NCBI GenBank assembly: GCA_046565785.1
Contig: JBKHXZ010000295.1
Span: forward strand, 1 to 7,565
Direction: 5' to 3'
DNA length: 7,565 nucleotides
Origin: DATHWB01 sp046565785
GTDB taxonomy: Bacteria; Actinomycetota; Acidimicrobiia; Spongiisociales; ZC4RG35
A program made the translations under genes and the position numbers. This document shows, piece by piece, positions 1 to 6,327 of this stretch (position 1 is the first letter of the stretch; each line of letters starts with the position of its first letter). The notes below the pieces were generated by a model that worked only from the letters and a program-made list of their open reading frames with translations, made no database searches and was not told the DNA's origin.

Positions 1-1062
1 GTCGGTCCGATGCAGTCGACCGAACTGCGGAGAGCGATCGAACTGCCCGCCGCCACCAGGGGTGTCCGGCTCGACCCCGACCTGTCACTCGAACTCGTGT
101 CCGACGGCCTTCGCCACCCTTCGGCTCTTCCTCTGCTTTCGACCGCACTCCTGGAGCTGTGGGAGCACCGCCGCGGAGGGGTGATGACCCTGGCGGACTA
201 CGACGCCTCGGGCGGTCTGTCCCGGGCTATCTCACGGCTGGCGGAGGAGACGTACGTCACATTGTCCCCTGCCGGGCAGGCGGCCGCCCGGACGGTGTTC
301 GTTCGGCTCGCCGGGCCTGGTGACGGCTCCGGGGTCATGGGCCGCCCTATATCACGAACGGACTTGGCGCCGGACCTCCTCCCGGTGGTGGACGTGCTGG
401 TGCGCGATCGTCTCCTCACCTCCGACGACGACCGCATCGGTGTGGCGCACGAAGCCCTGTTCCGCGAGTGGCCCCGCCTGGCCGGTTGGCTGGAAGAAGA
501 AAAGGCGGGACGAGAACTGCACAGCAACCTCACTCATGCCACCACGGCATGGCTCAGAAGTGGCGAGCAGGACGACGACCTGTATACCGGCGCTCGGCTG
601 ACCGCCGCCCTGGAGTGGGCGGCGGATCCGCTGCCACTCAGCCCGGACGAAGCCCGATTCCTCCGCCGATCCCAGGAGTTCGCCGAACGGGAGCAGGCGC
701 GCAACCTCGAACGCGCTGAGACCGCCGAAGCGATGAACAGGCAGCTCCGTCGCCGAGCACGAAGTCTCGCCGTTCTGGTCGTGGTGGCGATGATCCTCGG
801 ACTCGCCGCCGAAGGTCTCCGACGGGACGCCCTCGATGAGTCCAGGCGAGCGTTGGCGGCGTCCTTGGCCTCCCAGGCGCTGGGACACGAAAACCTGGAT
901 GTGGCATTGCTGTTGGCGGTGGAAGCGAGACGACTGTCCGACGACGCGGTCACCCGCGGCGCTCTTCTCGGAACCTTGCTGCGCTCGCCGGCGGCGGTCC
1001 GCGTCTTCGGAGTCCATCGGACCGTTTCGTCTCGGTGCGGGTCTCTCCGGACGGTCGGTTGA
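1..1062 (+). CDS. nSTAND1-family NTPase, C-terminal part of NTPase module plus membrane anchor (5' partial, frameshifted)
   Basis: The frame is open from base 1, so the true start and the P-loop NTPase core lie outside the window. The visible part resembles the region after the NTPase core in actinobacterial nSTAND1 (novel STAND) proteins: an ELRRAIELPA motif, then a HPSALPLLSTALLELWEHR helix, then LADYDASGGLSRAISRLAEE. A charged, coiled-coil-like stretch (about bases 640-760) leads into one hydrophobic segment, SLAVLVVVAMILGLAAEGL (about 763-813), probably a transmembrane helix. The family's ALAASLASQAL...DVALLLAVEARRL linker follows and normally runs straight into WD40 repeats. Here the frame leaves the family pattern after VRVFGVH (about base 1017) and stops at 1062, while the WD40 part continues in the -1 frame from the same point. 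I therefore read 1-2822 as one gene broken by one missing base. STAND proteins are signalling or conflict-response switches; the N-terminal effector of this one is unknown. Confidence 0.8.
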   Translation, partial: VGPMQSTELRRAIELPAATRGVRLDPDLSLELVSDGLRHPSALPLLSTALLELWEHRRGGVMTLADYDASGGLSRAISRLAEETYVTLSPAGQAAARTVFVRLAGPGDGSGVMGRPISRTDLAPDLLPVVDVLVRDRLLTSDDDRIGVAHEALFREWPRLAGWLEEEKAGRELHSNLTHATTAWLRSGEQDDDLYTGARLTAALEWAADPLPLSPDEARFLRRSQEFAEREQARNLERAETAEAMNRQLRRRARSLAVLVVVAMILGLAAEGLRRDALDESRRALAASLASQALGHENLDVALLLAVEARRLSDDAVTRGALLGTLLRSPAAVRVFGVHRTVSSRCGSLRTVG

Positions 1063-2822
1063 TGGCAGCACTTTCGACCGACGGACGGATAGACCTGTGG
1101 GCAACCGATGGATTCCAGCACATTGCCTCGATGCAAGCCCCGGATTGGGGTCCCGGAGCAAGCCTCGCCTTCTCGGCGGATTCGAGCTTGCTGATATCCA
1201 CCGAAGAGTCCGGAGGAGGCCGCGGATCGGTTCGCTGGTGGGACGTCGACACCGCCCGCCAGGTTCGAAGCAGACTCGTTCCGACCTTCGCTCCCCTCGT
1301 CGCGTTCTGGGACACCGAGTTGGTGGCACTCGACGTCACCGGTGCCCTCCATCACTTTGACGTAGCGTCCGGTGAGCTGGTCCGAACCGAGGACGACGTC
1401 GTGCCGGTGAACGAGGGTGGGATCAACCTGGCCGTGAGCCGCGACGGCTCGACGTTGGTGATCTCGAGTGCCGTCGAGACGGTCATACGCACCAGCACCG
1501 GAGAATCCCGACTCGAACTGAACGGCTGGGCAACTCCCTCGCAGGATGGGACGCTGATCGCGGTGGCGAATCTCGACGGGGAAGTCACGCTGGTGCGCAC
1601 CGGAGACGGCACAACTGTCGCCGAGCTACGCGGCCACACCGCCGCCATCGAGTCCGTCGAGTTCTCCCCGACCGGGACCGACCTCATCACCACGTCGGCA
1701 GATTCCACTGCCATCCGGTGGGACTTGGCAGCCGCTCGACCCACCGAAGTACTACGCGGCCATTCGGGGCGGGTTACGGGTGTGGCCGTAGCGCCGGATG
1801 GGGTATCGGCGTTCACCTCGGGACTGGACGGGACGGTCATCGGCTGGGACCTGAGCGGAGCATTCCGCCTCGACCGGCGGCTGTGGAGCGTCGAACCACC
1901 GGTCTGGGGGGCGATTGCGGTGGGCGGCACTCGAAGGATGCTGCTCCTGGGCCCCGAGCGCGCCCGCCTCGTCGACACTGCATCGGGAACGGTCGTCGGT
2001 TCGGTGCCGGGAGAATGGTGGACCGGGTCGACTCTCCCCGACGACCCCAAAGTGGCTCTGGGAGGTCGCGACGTCGTGGTCTTCGATACCAACACTGGTG
2101 ACGTCACCCGCATCCCCAGTCCGTTCGAGTCCGACGGGGTCGGCTGGCTCGCGCTCTCCCCCGACGGGACATTGGCCGTCACGTCTCCGTCGGGACTGGT
2201 CGTCCTCACGCCCGAGGCGAGTCCCCGCTGGCTCAACGCCAGTCGCAGCTGGGGAGTGGACTACAACGACTCCGGCACGCTGCTGGCTGCCGGGCGCCAG
2301 GATGGGTCGGTGGCGATCTGGGACACGGCAACCTGGACTCTTCGGTCCACCATCCCGCCGGTCGGTCAGAGGGATCCGATACTCGGTCTCCGCTTCTCCC
2401 CGGAGGGCCAACTCGTCACACACAACCTGGAAGGACCGATCCGGGTGTGGAACGTGGACCACGGAACTCAGACATCCGACGCCCTGAGTGCGCATTCCGG
2501 CTTCGTCGGCCATGTCGACTTCTCCCCCACCCAGCCCCTCATGCTGAGCGTCGGGTCGGACGGTCGGATCGGACTGTGGGATACCGAAACCTGGAGCCTC
2601 TACGGAGGGTTGCTGTCGGGACCGGCCGCTACACCTGGGTGGGCCTGGTTCACCCAAGACGGTGCGATCATCGCCGTCTTCGAGGACGGGGCGGCCCGGC
2701 GCTGGCCAGTGGAAGCCGACGAGTGGGAGCGACGGGCCTGCGCCATCGCGGGACGGTCCCTCACGATCGAAGAGTGGACCGAGTTCGCGCCTGATTGGCC
2801 CCAGCCGGACGCAACGTGCTGA
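1035..2822 (+). CDS. WD40-repeat C-terminal part of the same nSTAND1 protein (frameshifted continuation)
   Basis: This is a beta-propeller region of about 595 residues made of WD40-type blades. Clear blades include RVSPDGRLMAALSTDGRIDLW at the start, LRGHTAAIESVEFSP...IRWDL (about residues 198-230), LRGHSGRVTGVAVAPDG...IGWDL (about 240-273) and SAHSGFVGHVDFSP...IGLWDT (about 485-518). Their number suits one large or two stacked propellers. The end, ERRACAIAGRSLTIEEWTEF...ATC, matches the ACxxAGRxLTxxEW tail typical of nSTAND1-WD40 proteins, so the C-terminus is complete. The GTG at 1035 is only the first possible start in this frame. It has no Shine-Dalgarno sequence and lies inside a blade, and the same frame already reads SDRFVSV upstream of it. 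It is therefore better seen as the second half of the gene beginning before base 1. WD40 regions in this family act as sensors or protein-binding platforms. The ligand cannot be read from sequence. Confidence 0.8.
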   Translation: MRVSPDGRLMAALSTDGRIDLWATDGFQHIASMQAPDWGPGASLAFSADSSLLISTEESGGGRGSVRWWDVDTARQVRSRLVPTFAPLVAFWDTELVALDVTGALHHFDVASGELVRTEDDVVPVNEGGINLAVSRDGSTLVISSAVETVIRTSTGESRLELNGWATPSQDGTLIAVANLDGEVTLVRTGDGTTVAELRGHTAAIESVEFSPTGTDLITTSADSTAIRWDLAAARPTEVLRGHSGRVTGVAVAPDGVSAFTSGLDGTVIGWDLSGAFRLDRRLWSVEPPVWGAIAVGGTRRMLLLGPERARLVDTASGTVVGSVPGEWWTGSTLPDDPKVALGGRDVVVFDTNTGDVTRIPSPFESDGVGWLALSPDGTLAVTSPSGLVVLTPEASPRWLNASRSWGVDYNDSGTLLAAGRQDGSVAIWDTATWTLRSTIPPVGQRDPILGLRFSPEGQLVTHNLEGPIRVWNVDHGTQTSDALSAHSGFVGHVDFSPTQPLMLSVGSDGRIGLWDTETWSLYGGLLSGPAATPGWAWFTQDGAIIAVFEDGAARRWPVEADEWERRACAIAGRSLTIEEWTEFAPDWPQPDATC

Positions 2823-2856
2823 TACCTGGGTTCGTGCTCCAGGTCTCCTCCGTCCA

Positions 2857-2862
2857 TACAAT
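2857..2862 (+). promoter_or_regulatory. Candidate -10 box for leaderless murA transcription
   Basis: TACAAT fits the actinobacterial TANNNT -10 consensus and ends 6 nt before the GTG at 2869, the spacing at which transcription would begin on the start codon itself. No Shine-Dalgarno sequence precedes that GTG, which supports a leaderless message. No convincing -35 box is seen; a 17-bp spacer would place it at GTGCTC. A 6-bp inverted repeat (ACCTGG/CCAGGT, 2824-2844) covers that area and could be an operator, but it is short. Confidence 0.5.
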
Positions 2863-2868
2863 GACCGG

Positions 2869-4188
2869 GTGAACGCAGTATCCCGCTCGCCGGCGTGGTT
2901 GGTCGAACCGTCTGGCCCACTCCGTGGCGAAGTCGAAGTGTCCGGGTCGAAGAACGCCGTCACCAAGCACATGGTGGCCGCAGTCATGGGCTCGACTCCC
3001 TCGGTCATCGAGAACATCCCCGACATCGGCGACGTCGCCATCACCCAGGCGATCCTCCGCTCGCTCGGTGTCGGAGTCGAACAGGCCGGCGACCGCATCG
3101 AAGTCCACCCCGCCGACGAGATCGGTTCGGAGGTGTCGGTGGAATACACCGGGCTCAACCGCATACCGATCCTGTTGCTCGGCCCGTTGCTGCATCTGCG
3201 TCACGAAGTCTTCGTCCCCCTGCCGGGCGGCGACCGGATCGGTCGACGGCCGGTCGACTACCACGTGGCGGCGCTGCGGGCGATGGGCGCCGAGGTCGAA
3301 GAAACCGACGATGGCATCCATGCCCGTGCCACTCGGCTACAGGGCGCCCGCATCGAGCTTCCCTATCCGTCGGTGATGGCTACCGAGACGGTGTTGTTGG
3401 CCGCGGCGATGGCCGAGGGTCGCACCGTGCTGTCCAACGCCGCCACCGAACCGGAAATCGTCGAGCTCGCCCTCTTCCTCCAGCGGATGGGCGCCCGGCT
3501 GGAACAGCGTCCCGGCCGCCAGTTCGTCATCGAGGGCGTACCTGAGCTGAAAGGGGCACACACCCGGCTGGCCGGCGACCGCTTGGAGGCGTTCTCGTAT
3601 CTGGTGGCCGGGCTGATCACCGGAGGCAACGTGCGGGTGGCCGGCTGCAGTCAGGATCGGATGGTGACTGCCATCACCACCCTCAGCCGCATGGGGGCCG
3701 TCTTCGACATCAACGACGACTGGATCACCGCCTCTTCCAACGGGCTCCACCCGGTCGCAGTTCACACCGACACTCATCCCGGCTTCATGACCGACTGGCA
3801 GTCGCCACTGCTCGTATTGATGACTCAGGCCGACGGAATGTCGGTGCTGCACGAGACGGTGTTCGAGGACCGGGTGCGGTATCCGGCGTCGGTGGTGCGG
3901 GCGATGGGCGGAGAGGTGGAACTGTTCGACACCTGCTTGGGGGGCCCGGCGTGCCGATTCCACGACACGAACGCCGTCCATTCGGCGGTGGTGCGAGGAG
4001 TATCCAAGCTGCGCGGAGCCGACGTGGAGATCCCCGACGTCCGTGCCGGATTCTCCGGGGTGATCGCCGCCGCAGTAGCCGAAGGACCGTCGAAGATCGG
4101 CGGCGTGAACCATCTGGAGCGGGGATACAACAAGCCGCTCGAGACCTTCCAATCGCTAGGTCTGCGGTTGGAGCGAATCCCAGGCTGA
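2869..4188 (+). CDS. murA: UDP-N-acetylglucosamine 1-carboxyvinyltransferase (MurA type, Asp variant)
   Basis: This 439-residue protein (the usual family length is about 420) should transfer enolpyruvate from PEP to the 3'-OH of UDP-GlcNAc, the first committed step of peptidoglycan synthesis in the cytoplasm. Visible active-site landmarks of the EPSP-synthase-like inside-out barrel are SGSKNAV (Lys28, Asn29), the loop LPGGDRIGRRPVD (residues 119-131), TDWQSP (Asp309), ETVFEDR (Arg335) and PDVRAG (Arg392). The residue matching E. coli Cys115 is Asp122, as in mycobacterial MurA. In that family the change keeps activity but removes the target of fosfomycin, so intrinsic fosfomycin resistance is expected. 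The GTG at 2869 was chosen because homology begins soon after it and a -10-like box lies just upstream; the frame stays open further upstream only as overlap with the WD40 gene. Some actinobacteria carry a second MurA-like paralogue, so this need not be the only or essential copy. It is not AroA: the MurA loop and the RPVD motif decide that. Confidence 0.9.
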   Translation: MNAVSRSPAWLVEPSGPLRGEVEVSGSKNAVTKHMVAAVMGSTPSVIENIPDIGDVAITQAILRSLGVGVEQAGDRIEVHPADEIGSEVSVEYTGLNRIPILLLGPLLHLRHEVFVPLPGGDRIGRRPVDYHVAALRAMGAEVEETDDGIHARATRLQGARIELPYPSVMATETVLLAAAMAEGRTVLSNAATEPEIVELALFLQRMGARLEQRPGRQFVIEGVPELKGAHTRLAGDRLEAFSYLVAGLITGGNVRVAGCSQDRMVTAITTLSRMGAVFDINDDWITASSNGLHPVAVHTDTHPGFMTDWQSPLLVLMTQADGMSVLHETVFEDRVRYPASVVRAMGGEVELFDTCLGGPACRFHDTNAVHSAVVRGVSKLRGADVEIPDVRAGFSGVIAAAVAEGPSKIGGVNHLERGYNKPLETFQSLGLRLERIPG

Positions 4189-4201
4189 CTCCCGCGCGAA
4201 C

Positions 4202-4235
4202 CGTTTCCCGGTCTGGCACGTACCGCAGGGAAACG
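4202..4235. promoter_or_regulatory. 8-bp inverted repeat upstream of the lipoprotein gene
   Basis: CGTTTCCC (4202-4209) and GGGAAACG (4228-4235) are perfect inverted arms 18 nt apart in the 65-nt gap after murA. There is no following T-run, so it does not look like an intrinsic terminator. The right arm ends 18 nt before the start codon, just upstream of the ribosome binding site, so it could be an operator or an mRNA leader hairpin. Which of these it is cannot be decided from sequence. Confidence 0.35.
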
Positions 4236-4253
4236 ACCGAAAGGGACCAGCCG

Positions 4254-5126
4254 ATGCGAACCCGATACGCGTTCTTCGCTGCCTTCGCCCTCGTCGTCGC
4301 CGCCTGCGGAGGTGGCACCGACAGCGGAGCAGAAAACACGACCACAGCCACTTCCGCCACAACGACCACGGAGTCGATGTCCGCCGGCGTCCACCTGGCC
4401 GAAACCTCGTTGGGTGAAGTCCTGGTAGGGCCCGAGGGCATGACCCTGTACGGATTCACCGTCGACGACCCTGGGGTGAGCAACTGCTACGACGCCTGCG
4501 CCCAGGCGTGGCCGCCACTCGAAGGCGACACCCCCATCGGTGGCGGGCTGGACGCCTCGCTCTTCTCCACCACCGAACGGACAGACGGCACCACTCAACT
4601 GGTGATCGGGGACTGGCCGCTCTACTACTTCGCCGGCGACACCGCCCCGGGCGACGTCAACGGTCAGGACGTCGAGGGTGTCTGGTTCGTCGTCGACGCC
4701 GACGGGAATCTCGTCGGAGCAGAGATGGAGGAAGCGGCCGCACCGCCCGCCGGCGACCGATCGTACGATTACGGAACGTCGGACGGCGCCGGGTTGAAGG
4801 TGGCCGAGACCGAACTCGGTCCGACACTGGTGAACGCGGAAGGGCTGACCTTGTACGGGTTCACCCAAGACACGCCCACATCGTCAGCCTGCACCGGAGG
4901 GTGCGCCGACAACTGGCCGCCGGTGCCGGGCGACACGCCCCTCCCGCCCGACATCGACCCCGGTCTCTTCTCGACCATCACCCGGGAGGACGGATCCACC
5001 CAGCTGGTGTTCGGTGAGTGGCCGCTCTACCTGTTCGTCGGGGACAGTGCTCCGGGGGATGTCAACGGTCAGGGCATCAACGACGTGTGGTTCGTGATCG
5101 CACCGGACGCCACGTTGTATCGCTGA
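4254..5126 (+). CDS. Secreted lipoprotein with two COG4315 (Lipoprotein_15) repeats
   Basis: This 290-residue protein starts at an ATG preceded by AAGGGA about 7 nt upstream. Residues 1-18 form a lipoprotein signal peptide: MRTR, a hydrophobic stretch, then the lipobox VAAC with Cys18 as the lipidated residue. A Thr/Ser/Ala-rich linker follows (about 22-42). Two tandem copies of the 'secreted repeat of unknown function' follow, at about 46-160 and 180-290. Each carries LYGFT, a Cys-x3-Cys pair (CYDAC and CTGGC), WPP, GDTP, LFST, TQLV, WPLY, GD..PGDVNGQ and VWFV. The copies are also alike at DNA level, for example GTCAACGGTCAGG in both, pointing to duplication within the gene. It should sit on the outer face of the cell membrane. 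The biochemical role of COG4315 repeats is not established. The gene may be cotranscribed with murA (65-nt gap) or have its own promoter, and it ends at a strong hairpin just past its stop. Confidence 0.92.
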   Translation: MRTRYAFFAAFALVVAACGGGTDSGAENTTTATSATTTTESMSAGVHLAETSLGEVLVGPEGMTLYGFTVDDPGVSNCYDACAQAWPPLEGDTPIGGGLDASLFSTTERTDGTTQLVIGDWPLYYFAGDTAPGDVNGQDVEGVWFVVDADGNLVGAEMEEAAAPPAGDRSYDYGTSDGAGLKVAETELGPTLVNAEGLTLYGFTQDTPTSSACTGGCADNWPPVPGDTPLPPDIDPGLFSTITREDGSTQLVFGEWPLYLFVGDSAPGDVNGQGINDVWFVIAPDATLYR

Positions 5127-5132
5127 CGAAGG

Positions 5133-5765
5133 TCAGGCCCGCCCGGTGAGGACCACCGTCTCCGACCGGGCGGGCCCGGCATTTTCTTCTTGCAGCGTCA
5201 CGACCAGCGTGGGGTAGCGCTCGGTTTCGACGCCCGACCAGAAGGCGACCGACCCGTCACCGCCGCGCATGTGGAAGGTGCCGACGCTCACTTCGCCGTC
5301 GGCGGAGACCACCCACCCCTGGTAATAGGTGCCGGGCGGAGCCGGCTCGAGGCCTGCCACCTCCAATCGCAGGATGATGCCGGCGGGGGTGTCGATGATG
5401 CGGACTTCGGCGGTGGCCTCCGGGGCGAGTTCGGTTCCGGCGAGCGTGAAGTCGGGCGGATCCTCACGGGAGGCGAGGAATGCACCGAGGGCGATGACCA
5501 ACCCCACCACCGCCACCCCCACCGGAACCCACAAAGGGCCCCGCCAACCCAGGGTTCCAGGGGCCCCAGGAGGGCCCCACCAGCCCACGGTTCGTCGGGA
5601 TGGCTGAACCCTGGGCTCCCCGGGCCCCAGGAGGGCCCCACCAACCCTGGGTTGGCGGGGCCCTTTCTCGATGGCGGCGAGGACGTCGTCCAACACATCC
5701 GGGGTCTCCGCCCAGACGGAGGGATCCCGGAGGAACTCATGGGTGCGACGGTCGTGCTCGCTCAT
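5133..5765 (-). CDS. RskA-like anti-sigma factor with an inserted palindromic repeat segment
   Basis: This 210-residue, single-pass membrane protein is expected to hold the neighbouring ECF sigma factor inactive at the membrane. Residues 1-34 (MSEHDRRTHEFLRDPSVWAE onward) resemble the short cytoplasmic start of actinobacterial anti-sigma factors. Residues about 34-78 are Gly/Pro/Arg-rich and come entirely from the 134-bp palindrome. WVPVGVAVVGLVIALGAFLA (about 79-98) is the transmembrane helix. Residues about 105-210 resemble the extracytoplasmic RskA domain: LEPAPPGTYYQGWVVSADGE, then VGTFHMRGGDG, then a beta-rich end. The protein has no cysteine, so it lacks the HxxxCxxC zinc motif of ZAS anti-sigma factors. 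The ATG at 5765 has GGAAGG 6 nt upstream on the - strand and overlaps the restored sigma stop as ATGA. The same frame stays open further upstream, but only as an out-of-frame reading of the sigma gene. It converges with the lipoprotein gene. Confidence 0.82.
   Translation of the reverse strand: MSEHDRRTHEFLRDPSVWAETPDVLDDVLAAIEKGPRQPRVGGALLGPGEPRVQPSRRTVGWWGPPGAPGTLGWRGPLWVPVGVAVVGLVIALGAFLASREDPPDFTLAGTELAPEATAEVRIIDTPAGIILRLEVAGLEPAPPGTYYQGWVVSADGEVSVGTFHMRGGDGSVAFWSGVETERYPTLVVTLQEENAGPARSETVVLTGRA
5136..5191 (+). terminator. Rho-independent terminator of the lipoprotein gene, inside the convergent anti-sigma gene
   Basis: GGCCCGCCCGGT (5136-5147) and ACCGGGCGGGCC (5165-5176) form a perfect 12-bp GC-rich stem with a 17-nt loop. 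ATTTTCTTCTT follows at 5181-5191 on the + strand. It begins 10 nt after the lipoprotein stop. The opposite strand has no T-run after the hairpin, so it works as a terminator in the + direction only. The same bases encode the last residues of the anti-sigma factor. Confidence 0.75.
5533..5666. repeat. 134-bp near-perfect palindrome with an internal 61-bp direct repeat
   Basis: The outer arms, 5533-5556 and 5643-5666, are 24-bp perfect inverted repeats. Symmetry continues inward about the centre at 5599/5600: matched blocks of 7, 6, 6 and 5 bp occur at equal distances on both sides, giving at least 48 of 67 paired positions. Six GGGCCC hexamers start at 5536, 5561, 5572, 5622, 5633 and 5658, also mirror-symmetric. 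A 22-nt sequence occurs twice exactly (5561-5582 and 5622-5643), and the similarity around it (about 5546-5599 versus 5607-5660) has a period of 61 bp. Since 61 is not a multiple of 3, the two copies are read in different frames of the anti-sigma gene (GALLGPGEPRVQ versus WGPPGAPGTLGW). No clear target-site duplication is seen in the flanks. In mRNA it would form a long hairpin. Confidence 0.88.
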
Positions 5766-6327
5766 GCCTGACCTTCCATACGGTCCGGGTCGGCGAATGG
5801 TTCTTCCACCAGATGGCCGAGCAGATCCACAGCCGCTGGTGGGCTCGATGCGACCTCGACTTGACCGTCCCCAGCGGGATTCCGAGCACCCGAGCGACGT
5901 CACTGTGGGTTCGGCCTTCGAAGTACACGAGGCGCAGCACGTCACGCTCCTCGCTCGACAGTTGGTCCAACGCCGCCCGCACCTCGAACTTCTCCCAGAC
6001 GTCACTCATCTCGACCGGCAACGTGACGACCGCATCGTCGGCGGGTGTCGGATGCTGGCGACGCCTCTCCCTCCGCACCAGATCGATCACGGTGCGACGG
6101 GCGATGGCATAGAGCCACGGGGCGAACGGACGGTCGGCGTCGTAGGTGTCATGTGACTGCCAGGCCTTGACGAACGTCTGTTGGACGGCGTCGGCGACGA
6201 GGTCGTCACTCCAGAGCCCGCTGCGAGCAACGGTGGTCACTGCACCGGCGTAGCGCCGGTACAGCTCGGTCATCGCCGAGGCGTCCCCTGCGGCGAAACG
6301 GGTGGCGAGCTGATCCATCACTGCCAT
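5737..6327 (-). CDS. ECF-type RNA polymerase sigma factor (3' end apparently frameshifted)
   Basis: Region 2 spans about residues 21-90: YRRYAGAVTTVA, then the -10-binding helix ADAVQQTFVKAWQ, then FAPWLYAIARRTVIDLVRRE. Region 4 spans about 120-166: LSSEERDVLRLVYFEGRTHSDVARVLGIPLGTVKSRSHRA, a helix-turn-helix for the -35 element. The start at 6327 (MAVMDQLATRF) follows a GGGGG run on the - strand; ATG 6318 is a close alternative. After Leu166 (5830-5832) the printed frame gives an atypical tail of about 30 residues, rich in Trp and Arg, ending at 5737, 29 nt inside the anti-sigma gene. One added base there (CTGTGG to CTGGTGG) yields VDLLGHLVEEPFADP and a stop at 5762-5764, which overlaps the anti-sigma ATG as ATGA. 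The restored protein would be 188 residues, a normal ECF length. With its anti-sigma it would control an unknown regulon. No promoter of its own is obvious. Confidence 0.85.
   Translation of the reverse strand: MAVMDQLATRFAAGDASAMTELYRRYAGAVTTVARSGLWSDDLVADAVQQTFVKAWQSHDTYDADRPFAPWLYAIARRTVIDLVRRERRRQHPTPADDAVVTLPVEMSDVWEKFEVRAALDQLSSEERDVLRLVYFEGRTHSDVARVLGIPLGTVKSRSHRAHQRLWICSAIWWKNHSPTRTVWKVRHERARPSHP

Noticed and set aside
1005..1040. Programmed -1 frameshifting to join the two STAND halves (and likewise in the sigma gene)
   Set aside because: Neither site has a slippery X-XXY-YYZ heptamer or an obvious downstream pseudoknot; a missing base explains both more simply.
2662..2868. Upstream extension of the murA frame to a start at 2662
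   Set aside because: The extension lies within the WD40 gene's coding end and reads as Arg/Ser/Pro-rich sequence; MurA homology begins only after the GTG at 2869.
1352..3164. Long open frames on the - strand (about 294 and 470 codons) opposite the WD40 and murA genes
   Set aside because: They have low-complexity Arg/Pro/Ser-rich translations with no family resemblance, which is typical of antisense frames in GC-rich coding DNA.
5546..5664. CRISPR-like repeat/spacer pattern
   Set aside because: There are only two direct copies, the 'spacer' is part of the same palindrome, and no array or cas gene is present.
5766..6005. N-terminal extension of the anti-sigma frame into the sigma gene
   Set aside because: It is an out-of-frame reading of sigma region 4. 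The ATG at 5765 has a good ribosome binding site and the expected ATGA overlap.
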